64,000 nt of DNA, taken from positions 52,424 through 116,423 of the forward strand of contig CALMNW010000022.1 in the NCBI GenBank assembly GCA_937872095.1, in the 5' to 3' direction. Origin of the DNA: an uncultured Verrucomicrobiota bacterium. Lineage in GTDB: Bacteria > Verrucomicrobiota > Kiritimatiellia > CAIQIC01 > Lenti-01. The notes beneath the pieces were generated by a model that saw only the letters and a list, made by a program, of their open reading frames with translations, was not told the origin of the DNA and ran no database searches. Shown here piece after piece: positions 52,382-62,396 of the stretch. How positions within the stretch are numbered: position 1 is the first letter of the stretch; every line of letters begins with the position of its first letter. Made by a program: the position numbers and the translations under genes.

Positions 52382-52882
52382 ATGGCGACCATCACGTTCA
52401 AGGGCAATCCCATCCACACCTCGGGCAATCTGCCCGCAAAAGGCGCAACCGCCCCGGACTTCAAACTGACGAAAACGGACTTGTCCGACGTCTCGCTGAA
52501 GGATTTCGCGGGCATGAAGAAAATCCTCAACGTCACGCCGAGCTTGGACACCGGCGTCTGCGCGACGTCGGCCAAGAAGTTCAACGAAGCCGTTTCCAGC
52601 CTCGGCGACGTCGTCTTGCTGAACGTTTCCGCCGATTTGCCGTTCGCGGCGGGCCGTTTCTGCGAAAGCAACGGTCTGATGAACGTCGTGGCGCTCTCGA
52701 CGTTCCGCTCGCCGGATTTCGCCCAGGCCTATGGCGTGCGGATCGTCGACGGTCCGTTGGCCGGCCTGACCGCTCGCGCCGTCGTGGTTCTCGATGCGCA
52801 GAACAAGGTGCTCCACGCCGAACTCGTTCCCGAAATCGCGCAGGAGCCGAACTACGAGGCCGCGCTGGCGGCAGTCCGCTGA
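52382..52882 (+). CDS. tpx: Thiol peroxidase
   Basis: 166 residues, canonical. Peroxidatic Cys in [18 protein letters not shown] (about residue 60) and resolving Cys in [12 protein letters not shown] (about 95), the atypical 2-Cys arrangement. It reduces peroxides with thioredoxin. Start ATG after CGGAGAAACCAAC. It is followed 13 bases later by a ferredoxin-like gene, so both belong to one unit. Confidence 0.96.
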   Translation: MATITFKGNPIHTSGNLPAKGATAPDFKLTKTDLSDVSLKDFAGMKKILNVTPSLDTGVCATSAKKFNEAVSSLGDVVLLNVSADLPFAAGRFCESNGLMNVVALSTFRSPDFAQAYGVRIVDGPLAGLTARAVVVLDAQNKVLHAELVPEIAQEPNYEAALAAVR

Positions 52883-52895
52883 CCGGAGGCAACCC

Positions 52896-53270
52896 ATGAC
52901 CGACGACCTGTGCGCCATCGCCGAAAACCGCGGCGTCCCCGCCATCCGGCGGCACGTCTTCCTGTGCTGCGACCAAACCAAGCCCAACTGCTGCACGAAG
53001 GAACAAGGACTCGCTTCGTGGGATTACCTGAAGAAGCGGCTTGAGGAACTGAAGTTGACCGGCGACGGCGGCATCTACCGGACCAAGGCCAATTGCTTCC
53101 GCATCTGCCAAGGCGGGCCCATCGCCGTGGTCTATCCGGAAGGCGCTTGGTATCGCGGCTGCACGCCCGAAGTGCTCGAGCGCATCATCCAGGAGCACCT
53201 GATCGGCGGAAAACCGGTCGCGGAATATCTCATCGCCCGGCGTCCCCTGCCCGCCCCGTCGGCGGACTAG
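52896..53270 (+). CDS. Thioredoxin-like [2Fe-2S] ferredoxin
   Basis: 124 residues. Motifs are [19 protein letters not shown] and [22 protein letters not shown], the cysteine pattern of thioredoxin-fold [2Fe-2S] ferredoxins (Aquifex Fd-like). It probably carries electrons for the peroxidase or a related redox partner (inference from adjacency). Start ATG after CGGAGGCAACCC. Extra cysteines (CCD, NCC) are beyond the usual four. Confidence 0.88.
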   Translation: MTDDLCAIAENRGVPAIRRHVFLCCDQTKPNCCTKEQGLASWDYLKKRLEELKLTGDGGIYRTKANCFRICQGGPIAVVYPEGAWYRGCTPEVLERIIQEHLIGGKPVAEYLIARRPLPAPSAD

Positions 53271-53350
53271 GCGCGCGCGGGCCGGCCGCGAAAGCCTCTC
53301 CGGACCGCTTTGCCATTGTTTTCGCCGGGCGGCTCCGCCATATTTTCCGC

Positions 53351-54400
53351 ATGAACGCCTTTCGCGCCTTCCGCCTTGGCCTCGTCGCCATGGGAATCGC
53401 AGCTCTGTTCTGGACCGGTTGCGTCCACGTGCCGACCGGGCCACGGCCCGTGCCGCCGCCTACCGCGCCGCCCGTCCCCTTGAATCTTCCGCCCGTCGTT
53501 CCGCCGCCCGCGCCGCCCCCGCCTCCGCCGCCAACCGAGCCGGCCGTCCCCGTCGACGTCGCGTTCGCCATCCAGGTCCGCCTCGACCGGGAGAATATCA
53601 GTTGCGGGGGCATCGATGGCCGCTGGGGCGCCAAGAGCGAAAAAGCCCTCGCCGCCTGGCAGAAGAAAAACGGCCAACCCGCCGCCGGACAAGTCGACGA
53701 ATCCGTCGTCGCCGCTCTCGGCGACACCAACGGCGTCATGACCTCCTATTCCGTCGCGGCCGCCGACCACGCCGCGCTCACGCCCTATCCCTCCTCCTGG
53801 CTCGAGCGCTCCCGGCAGGAGCGCATGGGATATTCGTCCATCGAAGAGATGCTCGCCGAAAAATTCCACGTCTATCGCGCCACCTTGCGCCGCCTGAATC
53901 CCGGCGCGGCCTGGCCCGATCCGCCCGCCGGCACCGTCGTCGCCGTCCCTTCCGTGGCGACCAAGCCCCTGCCGCCGCTGTCCAAAATCGAAATCCGCCT
54001 GGCGCAAAAAACCCTCCGCGCCTACGACGCCGACGGAAAGCTGGTCGCCCAGTTCCCGTGCTCCATCGCGGCCGACAAGGCCAAGCGGCCGGAAAACCAA
54101 ACCCTCCGCGTCGTGCTTTGGGCGGAGCGGCCCGAATACACCTTCGATCCCGACCTGTTCGCCGAAGATCCCGAAGCCGTCGCCATCGGCAAGCGCCTTC
54201 GCATCCCGCCCGGCCCGAACAACCCCGTCGGCCTCGCCTGGATCGGCCTCGACCGGCCCGGCTACGGCATCCATGGCAGCCCGGCGCCCGAAGACATCAG
54301 CAAGACCGAATCGCACGGCTGCTTCCGCCTGACGAATTGGGATGCGCTCAAGCTCGTGCGCGCCGTCCGCAAGGACCTCCCCGTCATCGTCCTCCCCTAG
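53351..54400 (+). CDS. L,D-transpeptidase (YkuD) lipoprotein
   Basis: 349 residues. Lipobox-like LFWTGC; a long proline-rich linker to about residue 65; a peptidoglycan-binding segment (IQVRLDRENISCGGIDGRWG); a LysM-like region (LAEKFHVYRATLRRLNPG); and a C-terminal YkuD domain with the HGSPAPEDISKTESHGCFRL catalytic His/Cys. It makes 3-3 cross-links or anchors proteins to peptidoglycan in the periplasm. ATG 53351 has no strong ribosome site. Confidence 0.9.
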   Translation: MNAFRAFRLGLVAMGIAALFWTGCVHVPTGPRPVPPPTAPPVPLNLPPVVPPPAPPPPPPPTEPAVPVDVAFAIQVRLDRENISCGGIDGRWGAKSEKALAAWQKKNGQPAAGQVDESVVAALGDTNGVMTSYSVAAADHAALTPYPSSWLERSRQERMGYSSIEEMLAEKFHVYRATLRRLNPGAAWPDPPAGTVVAVPSVATKPLPPLSKIEIRLAQKTLRAYDADGKLVAQFPCSIAADKAKRPENQTLRVVLWAERPEYTFDPDLFAEDPEAVAIGKRLRIPPGPNNPVGLAWIGLDRPGYGIHGSPAPEDISKTESHGCFRLTNWDALKLVRAVRKDLPVIVLP

Positions 54401-54409
54401 GGACGCGGA

Positions 54410-55630
54410 TCAGTCCGGCACCGACACCCCGACGCGATAGGCGCGATTCCCCTCGAAATCCGACTCGTCCTCCAGCGCCATCGCCGCGCCCGTCCCCGGC
54501 CGGCTCGTGACGGACGACCATTCGCCCGCGGCGAGATCGCCGCAGGCGTCCAGCGAATAGACCCGGCCCGTCGACGTCGCGAAAACGGGCGCCGGCCGGT
54601 TCGTCGGCGAGAGGCCGGCGATCGCGAAGCGCGCGCCGGCGTTCGTCGGGGCGCTGTCCAAGACGAATTCCTCCCAATCGGTCATGCCGTCGCCGTCGAA
54701 ATCGTTCGTGCCCCCGCCGAAGCGGTCGATCCCGCCGTGGCGTTCTTCCCAGACGTCGGCGATTTCGTCGCGGTCGCGGTCCGCGCCCAGCCGGCACCAC
54801 AGGGCCCAGGCCGCGTAGGCCTTGAGGTTCGCGTTCAACGGCTGGCTGTGCGCCGCTCCGCAGTCGTACCAATCGACGTTCTGCACGTGCGCATCTTGCC
54901 ATTCCGTCGCCCAGTTGCCGATCGCCGCGCCGCCCGCGCCCGCGTAGACCGAGCAATCGTCTCCGACGTATTCATAATAGGTTCCGTCCGGATCGTGGTG
55001 TTCGACGTCGTTGAAATCGTAGAGAATCCGGTCGTTCGTCGCGCACCAGGCGCGGATCGCCGCGCACGCGGCCTTGTTGGCCGCGTCGTCCCAGATGTCG
55101 ACGTGCCCCGTCATGTAGACGAACGCCACGTGCGGATAATCGCGCTCGAACGTCGCCATCGGCTCCAGATACTCGTTGGTCAGCGTTCCCGCCGAGTACT
55201 TGTCGTCCATCTGCCCGCACCACGACCAGATCACGACGTTCACGTCGGCGTTCGCCGGATCGTCCAGATAGTTGCTCGTGCAGACGACCCAGTCGGGATA
55301 GTAGCCCACGTCGTTGCACAGCGCATAATCGTGCAGATCCAGCGCGCCGCCGCTGCCGCCGTTGTTCCACGCGAAGGCGTCCGCCGGCAGCGCCAAGCCC
55401 TTGCCCCCGCCGTTGGCGAACCCCACCAGCCCCGACATGCCGTCCGTCAGCTGGCTGCCGTGCGACGTGTGGCCATACGCGATGTGGAGAGACGCCTTCG
55501 CCCGCTCGATCTGCGGCTGCGTCAGCTGCGCGACGTCCACGTCGCGGTGGTCGATCAAGACCGGCGCCGCCCCGCACGCGCCCGCGGCGAGAATCGCCGC
55601 CGCCAAACCGATCCGGATTCCCGCGCTCAT
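54410..55630 (-). CDS. Secreted GHTSHGSQ-family protein with EF-hand-like tail
   Basis: 406 residues. Signal peptide MSAGIRIGLAAAILAAGACGAA. The conserved core opens IAYGHTSHGSQLTDGMSG and continues VVIWSWCGQMDDKY, VAFVYMTGHVDIWDD, RILYDFNDVEHHDPDG and DCGAAHSQPLNANLKAY, a conserved hypothetical family. It ends with thrombospondin-3/EF-hand-like Ca sites (DRDRDEIADVWEE, NDFDGDGMTDWEEF) and a short beta domain. The Ser/His/Asp pattern could suit a hydrolase; this is unproven. The ATG overlaps the stop of the upstream esterase gene. Confidence 0.75.
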   Translation of the reverse strand: MSAGIRIGLAAAILAAGACGAAPVLIDHRDVDVAQLTQPQIERAKASLHIAYGHTSHGSQLTDGMSGLVGFANGGGKGLALPADAFAWNNGGSGGALDLHDYALCNDVGYYPDWVVCTSNYLDDPANADVNVVIWSWCGQMDDKYSAGTLTNEYLEPMATFERDYPHVAFVYMTGHVDIWDDAANKAACAAIRAWCATNDRILYDFNDVEHHDPDGTYYEYVGDDCSVYAGAGGAAIGNWATEWQDAHVQNVDWYDCGAAHSQPLNANLKAYAAWALWCRLGADRDRDEIADVWEERHGGIDRFGGGTNDFDGDGMTDWEEFVLDSAPTNAGARFAIAGLSPTNRPAPVFATSTGRVYSLDACGDLAAGEWSSVTSRPGTGAAMALEDESDFEGNRAYRVGVSVPD

Positions 55631-56745
55631 TCTTTCTTCCTCGTGCCGGGATCCGTCTCCGGAATCTGCGGGCGCCCGAACAGGAACCGCAGCCAATGCG
55701 GCGTCATGCGCGCCCAGGCCTCTTCGTTGTGCTCCGCCCAGCTCTCGATGCGCACGGCGAGATTCTTTTCGGGAAAGCCCATGCCCTTCAGCACGTTCGC
55801 CATCTTCAGCGTTCCGTCCAGCAGCTTCGCCTCGAGTTCGCCCGCGCCGCCGCACGACAGGAACAGCCGCAGATCCGGCAGGTTGCCCCGGGACGCTTCC
55901 ACCATCCGGAAGCATTCCGGATCGTAGCGGTCCGCGAAGGCCGGCGACAGGCACGCCGCGCCGAAATACACGTCCGGCCGTTTCCACGCCGCGTAGAACG
56001 AGATCAATCCGCCCATGCTCGAGCCGGCGATGGCCGCACGCTCCGGCTCCGTCCGCCAGGTGGCATCCACCAGCGGCTTCAGTTCCTCGACCAGGAACCG
56101 CAGGTAGGCGTCGCCCTTCCGCGCGGGGGAGTATTCGTCGAACCGCTCGTCGGTGCAGTCGGCCGCCACCACGATGAACGGTTCCAGTTCGCCGTTGAGG
56201 ATCATGTCCTGCGCCAGTTCGTCCACCTGCCAGTCCTTGCCCCAGGTGGACGTCGACGGATCGAAGACCTGCCGTCCGTCGTGCATGTAGAGCACCGGAT
56301 AGCGCTTCGTCGGCCGCGCGTCGTAGCCCGGCGGAAACCACACGATCACGTCGCGGTCCCGATCCAGGAATTTCGAATGGATCTGCGGCAAACGCCGGTA
56401 ATCCCCCGTGATGCCCGGCTTCACCTTCGCCAGGCGATCGTCTTTCCAGCCCGCCACGCGGATCTCGACCGCGCCCCCCTCGACGGGCCGCAGCACGTGG
56501 TTCGTCATGAGCTTCCCTTGCGCGTCCACTTCTTCCGTTTCCCAGCTTCCGCGCGTGACCTTGAATTCGACCGGTTCGGCCGTGCGCAGCGACACCGTCG
56601 CTTCCCAGCGCGTGTCGGCCGTCCGGGTCATGGGCACGGCGGAAACGTGCCAGCGGCCCAGTTCTTCCGAACTGCCTGTCAGAAACACCTGTTCGCCCAC
56701 CCCCAGCGATATCGCCGTCTGCACCACCACCAGCATCCGCATCAT
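55627..56745 (-). CDS. Esterase (IroE/Fes-like) with N-terminal starch-binding-like domain
   Basis: 372 residues. An N-terminal CBM20-like domain (GEQVFLTGSSEELGRWHVSA, RWEATVSLRTAEPVEFKVTRG) precedes an alpha/beta-hydrolase esterase D domain: VIVWFPPGYDARPTKRYPVL, nucleophile AIAGSSMGGLISFYAA and His in ESWAEHNEEAW. Such enzymes hydrolyse carbohydrate or siderophore esters. The N terminus is only weakly hydrophobic, so export is unclear. ATG 56745 (or 56742) follows AAGGAGCG. First gene of a two-gene unit. Confidence 0.82.
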   Translation of the reverse strand: MMRMLVVVQTAISLGVGEQVFLTGSSEELGRWHVSAVPMTRTADTRWEATVSLRTAEPVEFKVTRGSWETEEVDAQGKLMTNHVLRPVEGGAVEIRVAGWKDDRLAKVKPGITGDYRRLPQIHSKFLDRDRDVIVWFPPGYDARPTKRYPVLYMHDGRQVFDPSTSTWGKDWQVDELAQDMILNGELEPFIVVAADCTDERFDEYSPARKGDAYLRFLVEELKPLVDATWRTEPERAAIAGSSMGGLISFYAAWKRPDVYFGAACLSPAFADRYDPECFRMVEASRGNLPDLRLFLSCGGAGELEAKLLDGTLKMANVLKGMGFPEKNLAVRIESWAEHNEEAWARMTPHWLRFLFGRPQIPETDPGTRKKE

Positions 56746-56832
56746 GTCCGCTCCTTGCCCACGGGCGCGCCCGCACCTTCCGTTTATGCCGGATTTTCCG
56801 CCGCCTGTAAACGCCGGAGCCGTTCTTCCGCA

Positions 56833-56861
56833 TTGCGGCCCCTCCCCCCCTGCGCTATGCT
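56833..56861 (+). promoter_or_regulatory. Promoter of lpxA operon
   Basis: TTGCGG (56833-56838), 17 bases, TATGCT (56856-56861), 28 bases before lpxA. The spacer is a C-run. Confidence 0.55.
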
Positions 56862-56889
56862 CGGCGGAAATTTCAAGGAGATCGCTTCC

Positions 56890-57696
56890 ATGATCCATCC
56901 CACCGCCATCGTCGAGCCCGGCGCGCAGCTCGGAACCGACGTCCAGATCGGCCCCTACGCCTACGTCGCGGCCACAGCCCGCCTCGGCGACGGCTGCGTC
57001 CTCGCCCCCCATGCCGTCGTTCTCGGCCATACCACGCTCGGTGCGCGCTGCAAGGTCCATTCCGGCGCCGTCATCGGCGATTTGCCCCAGGATCTGTCGT
57101 TCAAGGACGAGCCGACCTACGTCGTCGCCGGCGACGACTGCACGTTCCGCGAAGGCGTCACCGTCCACCGCGGCACCAAGCCGGGCACGACCACCCGCAT
57201 CGGCAACCGCGTCTTCATGATGGCCAACTCGCACGCCGCGCACAACTGCGAGGTCGGCGACCAGACCATTCTCGCCAACGGCGTCCTGCTGGCGGGCTAC
57301 GTCGTCGTCGGCGAACGCTGCTTCTTCGGGGGCAATTCCGGCGTCCACCAGTTCTGCCACGTCGGCCGTTTTGCCATGGTCGGCGCCGCGCACATCGTCA
57401 CCAAGGATCTCCCGCCTTTCTGCATCGCGCCGACCAGCGGCAACGCGCTCGTCGCCGGCCTCAACGTCGTCGGCCTGCGCCGCGCCGGATTCACCGCCGA
57501 ACAGCGCGCCCAGATCAAGCAGGCCTTCAACCTGCTCTACCGCTCCGGACTCAACGTCTCCCAGGCCCGCGAGCGCCTGCGCGCCGAAGCCGCCAACCCG
57601 TTCGCGGGCGAATTCGCCGAATTCCTCGCCCAGGCCAAGCGCGGCATCTGCCGGCCTTCCTTCGACGTCTCCGGCGCCGACGAATCCGATGCCTGA
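56890..57696 (+). CDS. lpxA: UDP-N-acetylglucosamine acyltransferase
   Basis: 268 residues. Left-handed parallel beta-helix hexapeptides (IHPTAIVEPGAQLGTDVQIG, FREGVTVHRGTKPGTTTRIG) with the catalytic-type His in MMANSHAAHNCEVGD and the helical C-terminal domain (GLNVVGLRRAGFTAEQRAQI). First step of lipid A synthesis, so the cell makes LPS. The start follows CAAGGAG. Overlaps the next gene by 8 bases. Confidence 0.96.
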   Translation: MIHPTAIVEPGAQLGTDVQIGPYAYVAATARLGDGCVLAPHAVVLGHTTLGARCKVHSGAVIGDLPQDLSFKDEPTYVVAGDDCTFREGVTVHRGTKPGTTTRIGNRVFMMANSHAAHNCEVGDQTILANGVLLAGYVVVGERCFFGGNSGVHQFCHVGRFAMVGAAHIVTKDLPPFCIAPTSGNALVAGLNVVGLRRAGFTAEQRAQIKQAFNLLYRSGLNVSQARERLRAEAANPFAGEFAEFLAQAKRGICRPSFDVSGADESDA

Positions 57697-58558
57697 AACC
57701 CCGTCCATCCGAACCGCGCTCGGGGGCTTTCCCGATTACGAGCTCATCGACTCCGGCCGCCGCTGCAAGCTCGAGCGCTTCGGACCCGTGACCGTCATCC
57801 GCGGCGAACCCAAGGCCTGGTGGGAACCCACCCTGCCGCCGGCCGAATGGGACCGCGCCCAGGCCGTCCACGACGAAGACGACGGCTGGGATCTGCGCCC
57901 CGGCTGCCCCCGCGAATGGACACTCCGCTACGGCGACCTGACCTTCCTCGCCCGCATTTCGGAAACCAGCAAACATCTCGGCGTCTTTCCCGAACAATCC
58001 CCCCATTGGCGCGCGATCCAGCAGACCGCCGCGCCCGGCGCGCGGCTGCTGAATCTATTCGGCTACACCGGCGCCGCCACCCTCGTCGCCGCCGCCGCCG
58101 GCTGGCAGCCCACGCACGTCGACGCCTCCAAGCCGGCCACCGCCTGGGCCCGCGAAAACCAAGCCGCCTCGCGTCTCGACGACAAGCCCATCCGCTGGAT
58201 CGTCGAAGACGCCGTCAAATACGTCCGCCGCGAAGTCAAGCGCGGCTCCCGCTACGACGGCATCCTGCTCGATCCGCCCGCCTTCGGCCGCGGCCCCGAC
58301 GGCAACGTCTGGAAGGTCGAACGCCAGCTGCCCGAACTGCTCGAGCTTTGTCACGAAGCCTTCTCCGAAAAACCGCGGTTGCTGCTCCTCACCACCTACA
58401 ACGTCGAAGCGTCCGCCCTCATGCTCCGCAATCTCGTCGCCGATTTGATGAAACCCTACGGCGGGCAGATCGAAGTCGGCGAACTCGCCCTGCCCCATTC
58501 CTCCGCCCCCGACCGCCTCCTGCCCCTCTCCATCTACGCCCGCTGGACCGCCCGTTGA
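57689..58558 (+). CDS. RlmI-like class I methyltransferase
   Basis: 289 residues. SAM-binding motif LLNLFGYTGAATLVAAAAG, then HVDASKPATAWARENQAAS, catalytic-type DGILLDPPAFGRGPDG and LLLTTYNVEASALMLRN. This matches the RlmI/YccW-related 23S rRNA m5C methyltransferase branch without a PUA domain. Exact target unknown. Nested 8-base overlap with lpxA; followed after 8 bases by thiL. Confidence 0.85.
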   Translation: MPETPSIRTALGGFPDYELIDSGRRCKLERFGPVTVIRGEPKAWWEPTLPPAEWDRAQAVHDEDDGWDLRPGCPREWTLRYGDLTFLARISETSKHLGVFPEQSPHWRAIQQTAAPGARLLNLFGYTGAATLVAAAAGWQPTHVDASKPATAWARENQAASRLDDKPIRWIVEDAVKYVRREVKRGSRYDGILLDPPAFGRGPDGNVWKVERQLPELLELCHEAFSEKPRLLLLTTYNVEASALMLRNLVADLMKPYGGQIEVGELALPHSSAPDRLLPLSIYARWTAR

Positions 58559-58566
58559 CCGCCGCC

Positions 58567-59523
58567 ATGAAGACCTTGCGCGACATCGGCGAAAATCGAC
58601 TCCTGCGGCACCTCCTGCCGCGGCTGCCGCAGCGTCCCGAAGTGGCCGTCGGCCCCGGGGACGATTGCGCCGTCGTGCGCGTGCCCGGTTCCGCCGACGA
58701 CTGGCTGTTCACCACCGATCCCGTCATCGAGCGCCGCCATTTCCTGCCCGAAACCCCCGCGCGCCTCGTCGGCCGCAAGGCCATCGCCCGCGCCGTTTCC
58801 GACGTCGCCGCGATGGGCGGCACGCCGCTGTGGATCCTCGTCGATCTCGTCGCGCCCGCGGCCACGCCCCTCGCCCGCATTCGCGGCCTCTACGCCGGCC
58901 TGGCCGCCGCCGCGCGGAAATGGGACCTCGCCATCCTCGGCGGCGACACCGCCGAGGGCGACGCTCTCGAACTGCATATCACCGGCGTCGGCCGCATCCC
59001 GCGCGGCACCGCCGTCCTGCGTTCCGGCGCGCGCCCCGGCGACCTCGTCTACGTCACCGGCGCCCTCGGCGGCGCCTACCTGCCCGGCTGCCGCCACCAC
59101 CTCGCGTTCGAACCGCGCCTCGCCGCCGGCCGCTTTCTCGCCGAACGGAAATTCGCAACCGCGCTGATGGATCTTTCCGACGGCCTCGCCGCCGATCTGC
59201 CGCGCCTGCTCGACGCTTCGAAGCGCGGCGTGCGCCTCGAAGCCGCCGCCATCCCGCTCTCCCGCGCCGCGCGCAAGACCCAGCAGCCCCTGCACCACGC
59301 CCTGTGCGACGGCGAAGATTTCGAACTGCTCTTCACGGTGTCACCCAAAAACCGTGCGCGCTTCGAAACCGCCTGGAAACGGTCTTTTCCGAAACTGCCC
59401 GCCGTCCGCATCGGCGAAATTCTCGCCGACCCGAAACGCCGCCGCCTCCATTTTCCCGGCGGACCCGCGGTGCCTCTCCAGGCCGGCGGCTACCAGCACT
59501 TCCTCGTCCACAAAGGCCGCTAA
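58567..59523 (+). CDS. thiL: Thiamine-monophosphate kinase
   Basis: 318 residues. Motifs are VAVGPGDDCAVVRV, FTTDPVIERRHF, GRKAIARAVSDVAAMGG, AILGGDTAEGDA, VTGALGGAYL, LMDLSDGLAADL and HHALCDGEDFELLFTV, the full PurM-like ThiL set. It makes thiamine diphosphate from thiamine monophosphate. It sits two genes after lpxA in a tight operon. Confidence 0.95.
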   Translation: MKTLRDIGENRLLRHLLPRLPQRPEVAVGPGDDCAVVRVPGSADDWLFTTDPVIERRHFLPETPARLVGRKAIARAVSDVAAMGGTPLWILVDLVAPAATPLARIRGLYAGLAAAARKWDLAILGGDTAEGDALELHITGVGRIPRGTAVLRSGARPGDLVYVTGALGGAYLPGCRHHLAFEPRLAAGRFLAERKFATALMDLSDGLAADLPRLLDASKRGVRLEAAAIPLSRAARKTQQPLHHALCDGEDFELLFTVSPKNRARFETAWKRSFPKLPAVRIGEILADPKRRRLHFPGGPAVPLQAGGYQHFLVHKGR

Positions 59524-59524
59524 C

Positions 59525-60628
59525 ATGACCCACGTCGCTTATCCCGTCGAACTGGAAACCCACTGGCTGCAAGTCGCACAGGCCGAAACCCGCGCCACCA
59601 CCATCCGCGACGTCCTGCGCCGCCTGCTGCCGGACATCCAGCGCCTCGCCGATCGCTTCACCGTCGCGCGCCCCGCCGACGGGATCGCGACGCCCTATCT
59701 GCGCGACACGCGCGCCTGCGCCGCCTATTCGCTGTTCTACGCCCCCCAAACCCATGCCCGCATCGCCCACGTCCTCGCCGAACTCCCGCCCTTCCCCGAA
59801 ACCGCGCAGCCGCTGCGCGTTCTCGATCTCGGCGCCGGCACCGGCGCCGCCTCTTGGGCGCTCCTCGACCATCTCGGCCGCCGCCCCGTCGCCCTGACCG
59901 CCTGGGACCACTCCCGCCCCGCGCTCCGTTGCCTGCACGAACTGTTTGCCGCGCTGCGCCGCGCCCGCTGGCCCGAAGCCACGCTCCGCACGAATCCGGA
60001 ACCCCTCGAAAATTTCGTTGTTTCCTCCGAAAAATTCGACGTCGTCCTGCTCCACTACGTCCTCAACGAATTGTCCCCCTCGGCCCGCCGCACCTTGCTG
60101 GCCCGCGCCGCGCGCTCGCTCGCTCCCGGCGGGCGGATCATCCTCTGCGAGCCGCTGGTCCACGAAGCCGGCGATTTCATGCGCGAGCTGCGGACGCAGG
60201 CACTGGCCGACCTCGGCTTGCACGTCCTCGCGCCGTGTCCCCACGAACAAGCCTGCCCGCTCGGCGAACCCTGCCACGACGTCCGCACCTGGAAGATTTC
60301 GCAAGCTCTCCAGATTTTGAACGCCGCCCTCCACCGCGATCTCCGCCACCTCGCGTTCGCCTTCCTCGTCCTCACCCCCGCGGAGCGCGAGCCGGCCCAG
60401 ACGATCCGCGCCCGCGTCGTCGGCTCTCCCGCCCACGCCAAGGGCCAAACCCTTTGTCCCGCTTGCTGTTCCGACGGCCAGATCCATCGTCTCCAGCTGC
60501 TTCACCGCGATTTCGACACCGCCGGCCGCAAGGACCTCCGCCATCTCGAACGCGGCCAAATGCTCCGCCTCGACTCTCTCAAGCCTCTCGGCGATCCGGC
60601 CCTCGTCCGCGCCGTTCCGGCCCCCTAG
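59525..60628 (+). CDS. Rsm22/METTL17-like methyltransferase with Fe-S cysteines
   Basis: 367 residues. The N-terminal half has a SAM site (LRVLDLGAGTGAASWALLDH, VVLLHYVLNELSPSARRTLL). Conserved cysteines of the family are HVLAPCPHEQACPLGEPCHD and a later LCPACCSDGQI, where the eukaryotic homologue METTL17 holds a [4Fe-4S] cluster. It assists small-subunit ribosome assembly in mitochondria; the bacterial role is probably similar (inference). Starts one base after the thiL stop. Family assignment rests on these motifs. Confidence 0.82.
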   Translation: MTHVAYPVELETHWLQVAQAETRATTIRDVLRRLLPDIQRLADRFTVARPADGIATPYLRDTRACAAYSLFYAPQTHARIAHVLAELPPFPETAQPLRVLDLGAGTGAASWALLDHLGRRPVALTAWDHSRPALRCLHELFAALRRARWPEATLRTNPEPLENFVVSSEKFDVVLLHYVLNELSPSARRTLLARAARSLAPGGRIILCEPLVHEAGDFMRELRTQALADLGLHVLAPCPHEQACPLGEPCHDVRTWKISQALQILNAALHRDLRHLAFAFLVLTPAEREPAQTIRARVVGSPAHAKGQTLCPACCSDGQIHRLQLLHRDFDTAGRKDLRHLERGQMLRLDSLKPLGDPALVRAVPAP

Positions 60629-60629
60629 C

Positions 60630-60658
60630 TTGCATCCATCCCGACTCCGTGATATTTT
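60630..60658 (+). promoter_or_regulatory. Promoter of the KTSC gene
   Basis: TTGCAT (60630-60635), 17 bases, TATTTT (60653-60658), 30 bases before the ATG. Confidence 0.5.
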
Positions 60659-60688
60659 GCTTTTTGCTTAATCGCAGGAGGATTTTTC

Positions 60689-60967
60689 ATGAAAAAAATC
60701 GCGCTGGCTCTCGCTTTTCTGTTGCTCTTCGTCCTCGCCGCCGCGGCCGTCGATTTCGACATGCAACCCGTCAAATCCTCGCTCCTCAACAAGGTCGGCT
60801 ACGATCCCGAAACCAAAGTGCTCGCCGTCCAGATGAACTACAGCTCCGACGTCTATCTCTACCAAGACGTCCCCCAGTCCGTCTTCGACGGCCTCCTGGC
60901 CGCCGATTCCAAAGGCTCCTACTACGTGAAGAACATCAAAGGCAAATACCCGACGGAACGGAAATAG
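60689..60967 (+). CDS. Secreted KTSC-domain protein
   Basis: 92 residues. Signal peptide MKKIALALAFLLLFVLAAAA followed by a complete KTSC domain (MQPVKSSLLNKVGYDPETKV, YLYQDVPQSVFDGLLAADSKG, SYYVKNIKGKYP). KTSC domains are usually cytoplasmic and proposed to bind nucleic acid or lysyl-tRNA synthetases; a signal peptide makes this copy unusual. Start after GCAGGAGGATTTTTC. Own promoter and terminator, so it is monocistronic. Confidence 0.85.
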   Translation: MKKIALALAFLLLFVLAAAAVDFDMQPVKSSLLNKVGYDPETKVLAVQMNYSSDVYLYQDVPQSVFDGLLAADSKGSYYVKNIKGKYPTERK

Positions 60968-60987
60968 CTTTTTTCCGGCTGCTTCCG

Positions 60988-61016
60988 GCGCCGCGCTTTG
61001 CGCGGCGCTTTTTTTT
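60988..61016 (+). terminator. Rho-independent terminator after the KTSC gene
   Basis: 9-bp stem GCGCCGCGC / GCGCGGCGC, loop TTT, then eight T. Confidence 0.95.
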
Positions 61017-61030
61017 GCGGGCGATTCGCG

Positions 61031-62392
<1,362 letters not shown>

Positions 62393-62396
62393 GCGC

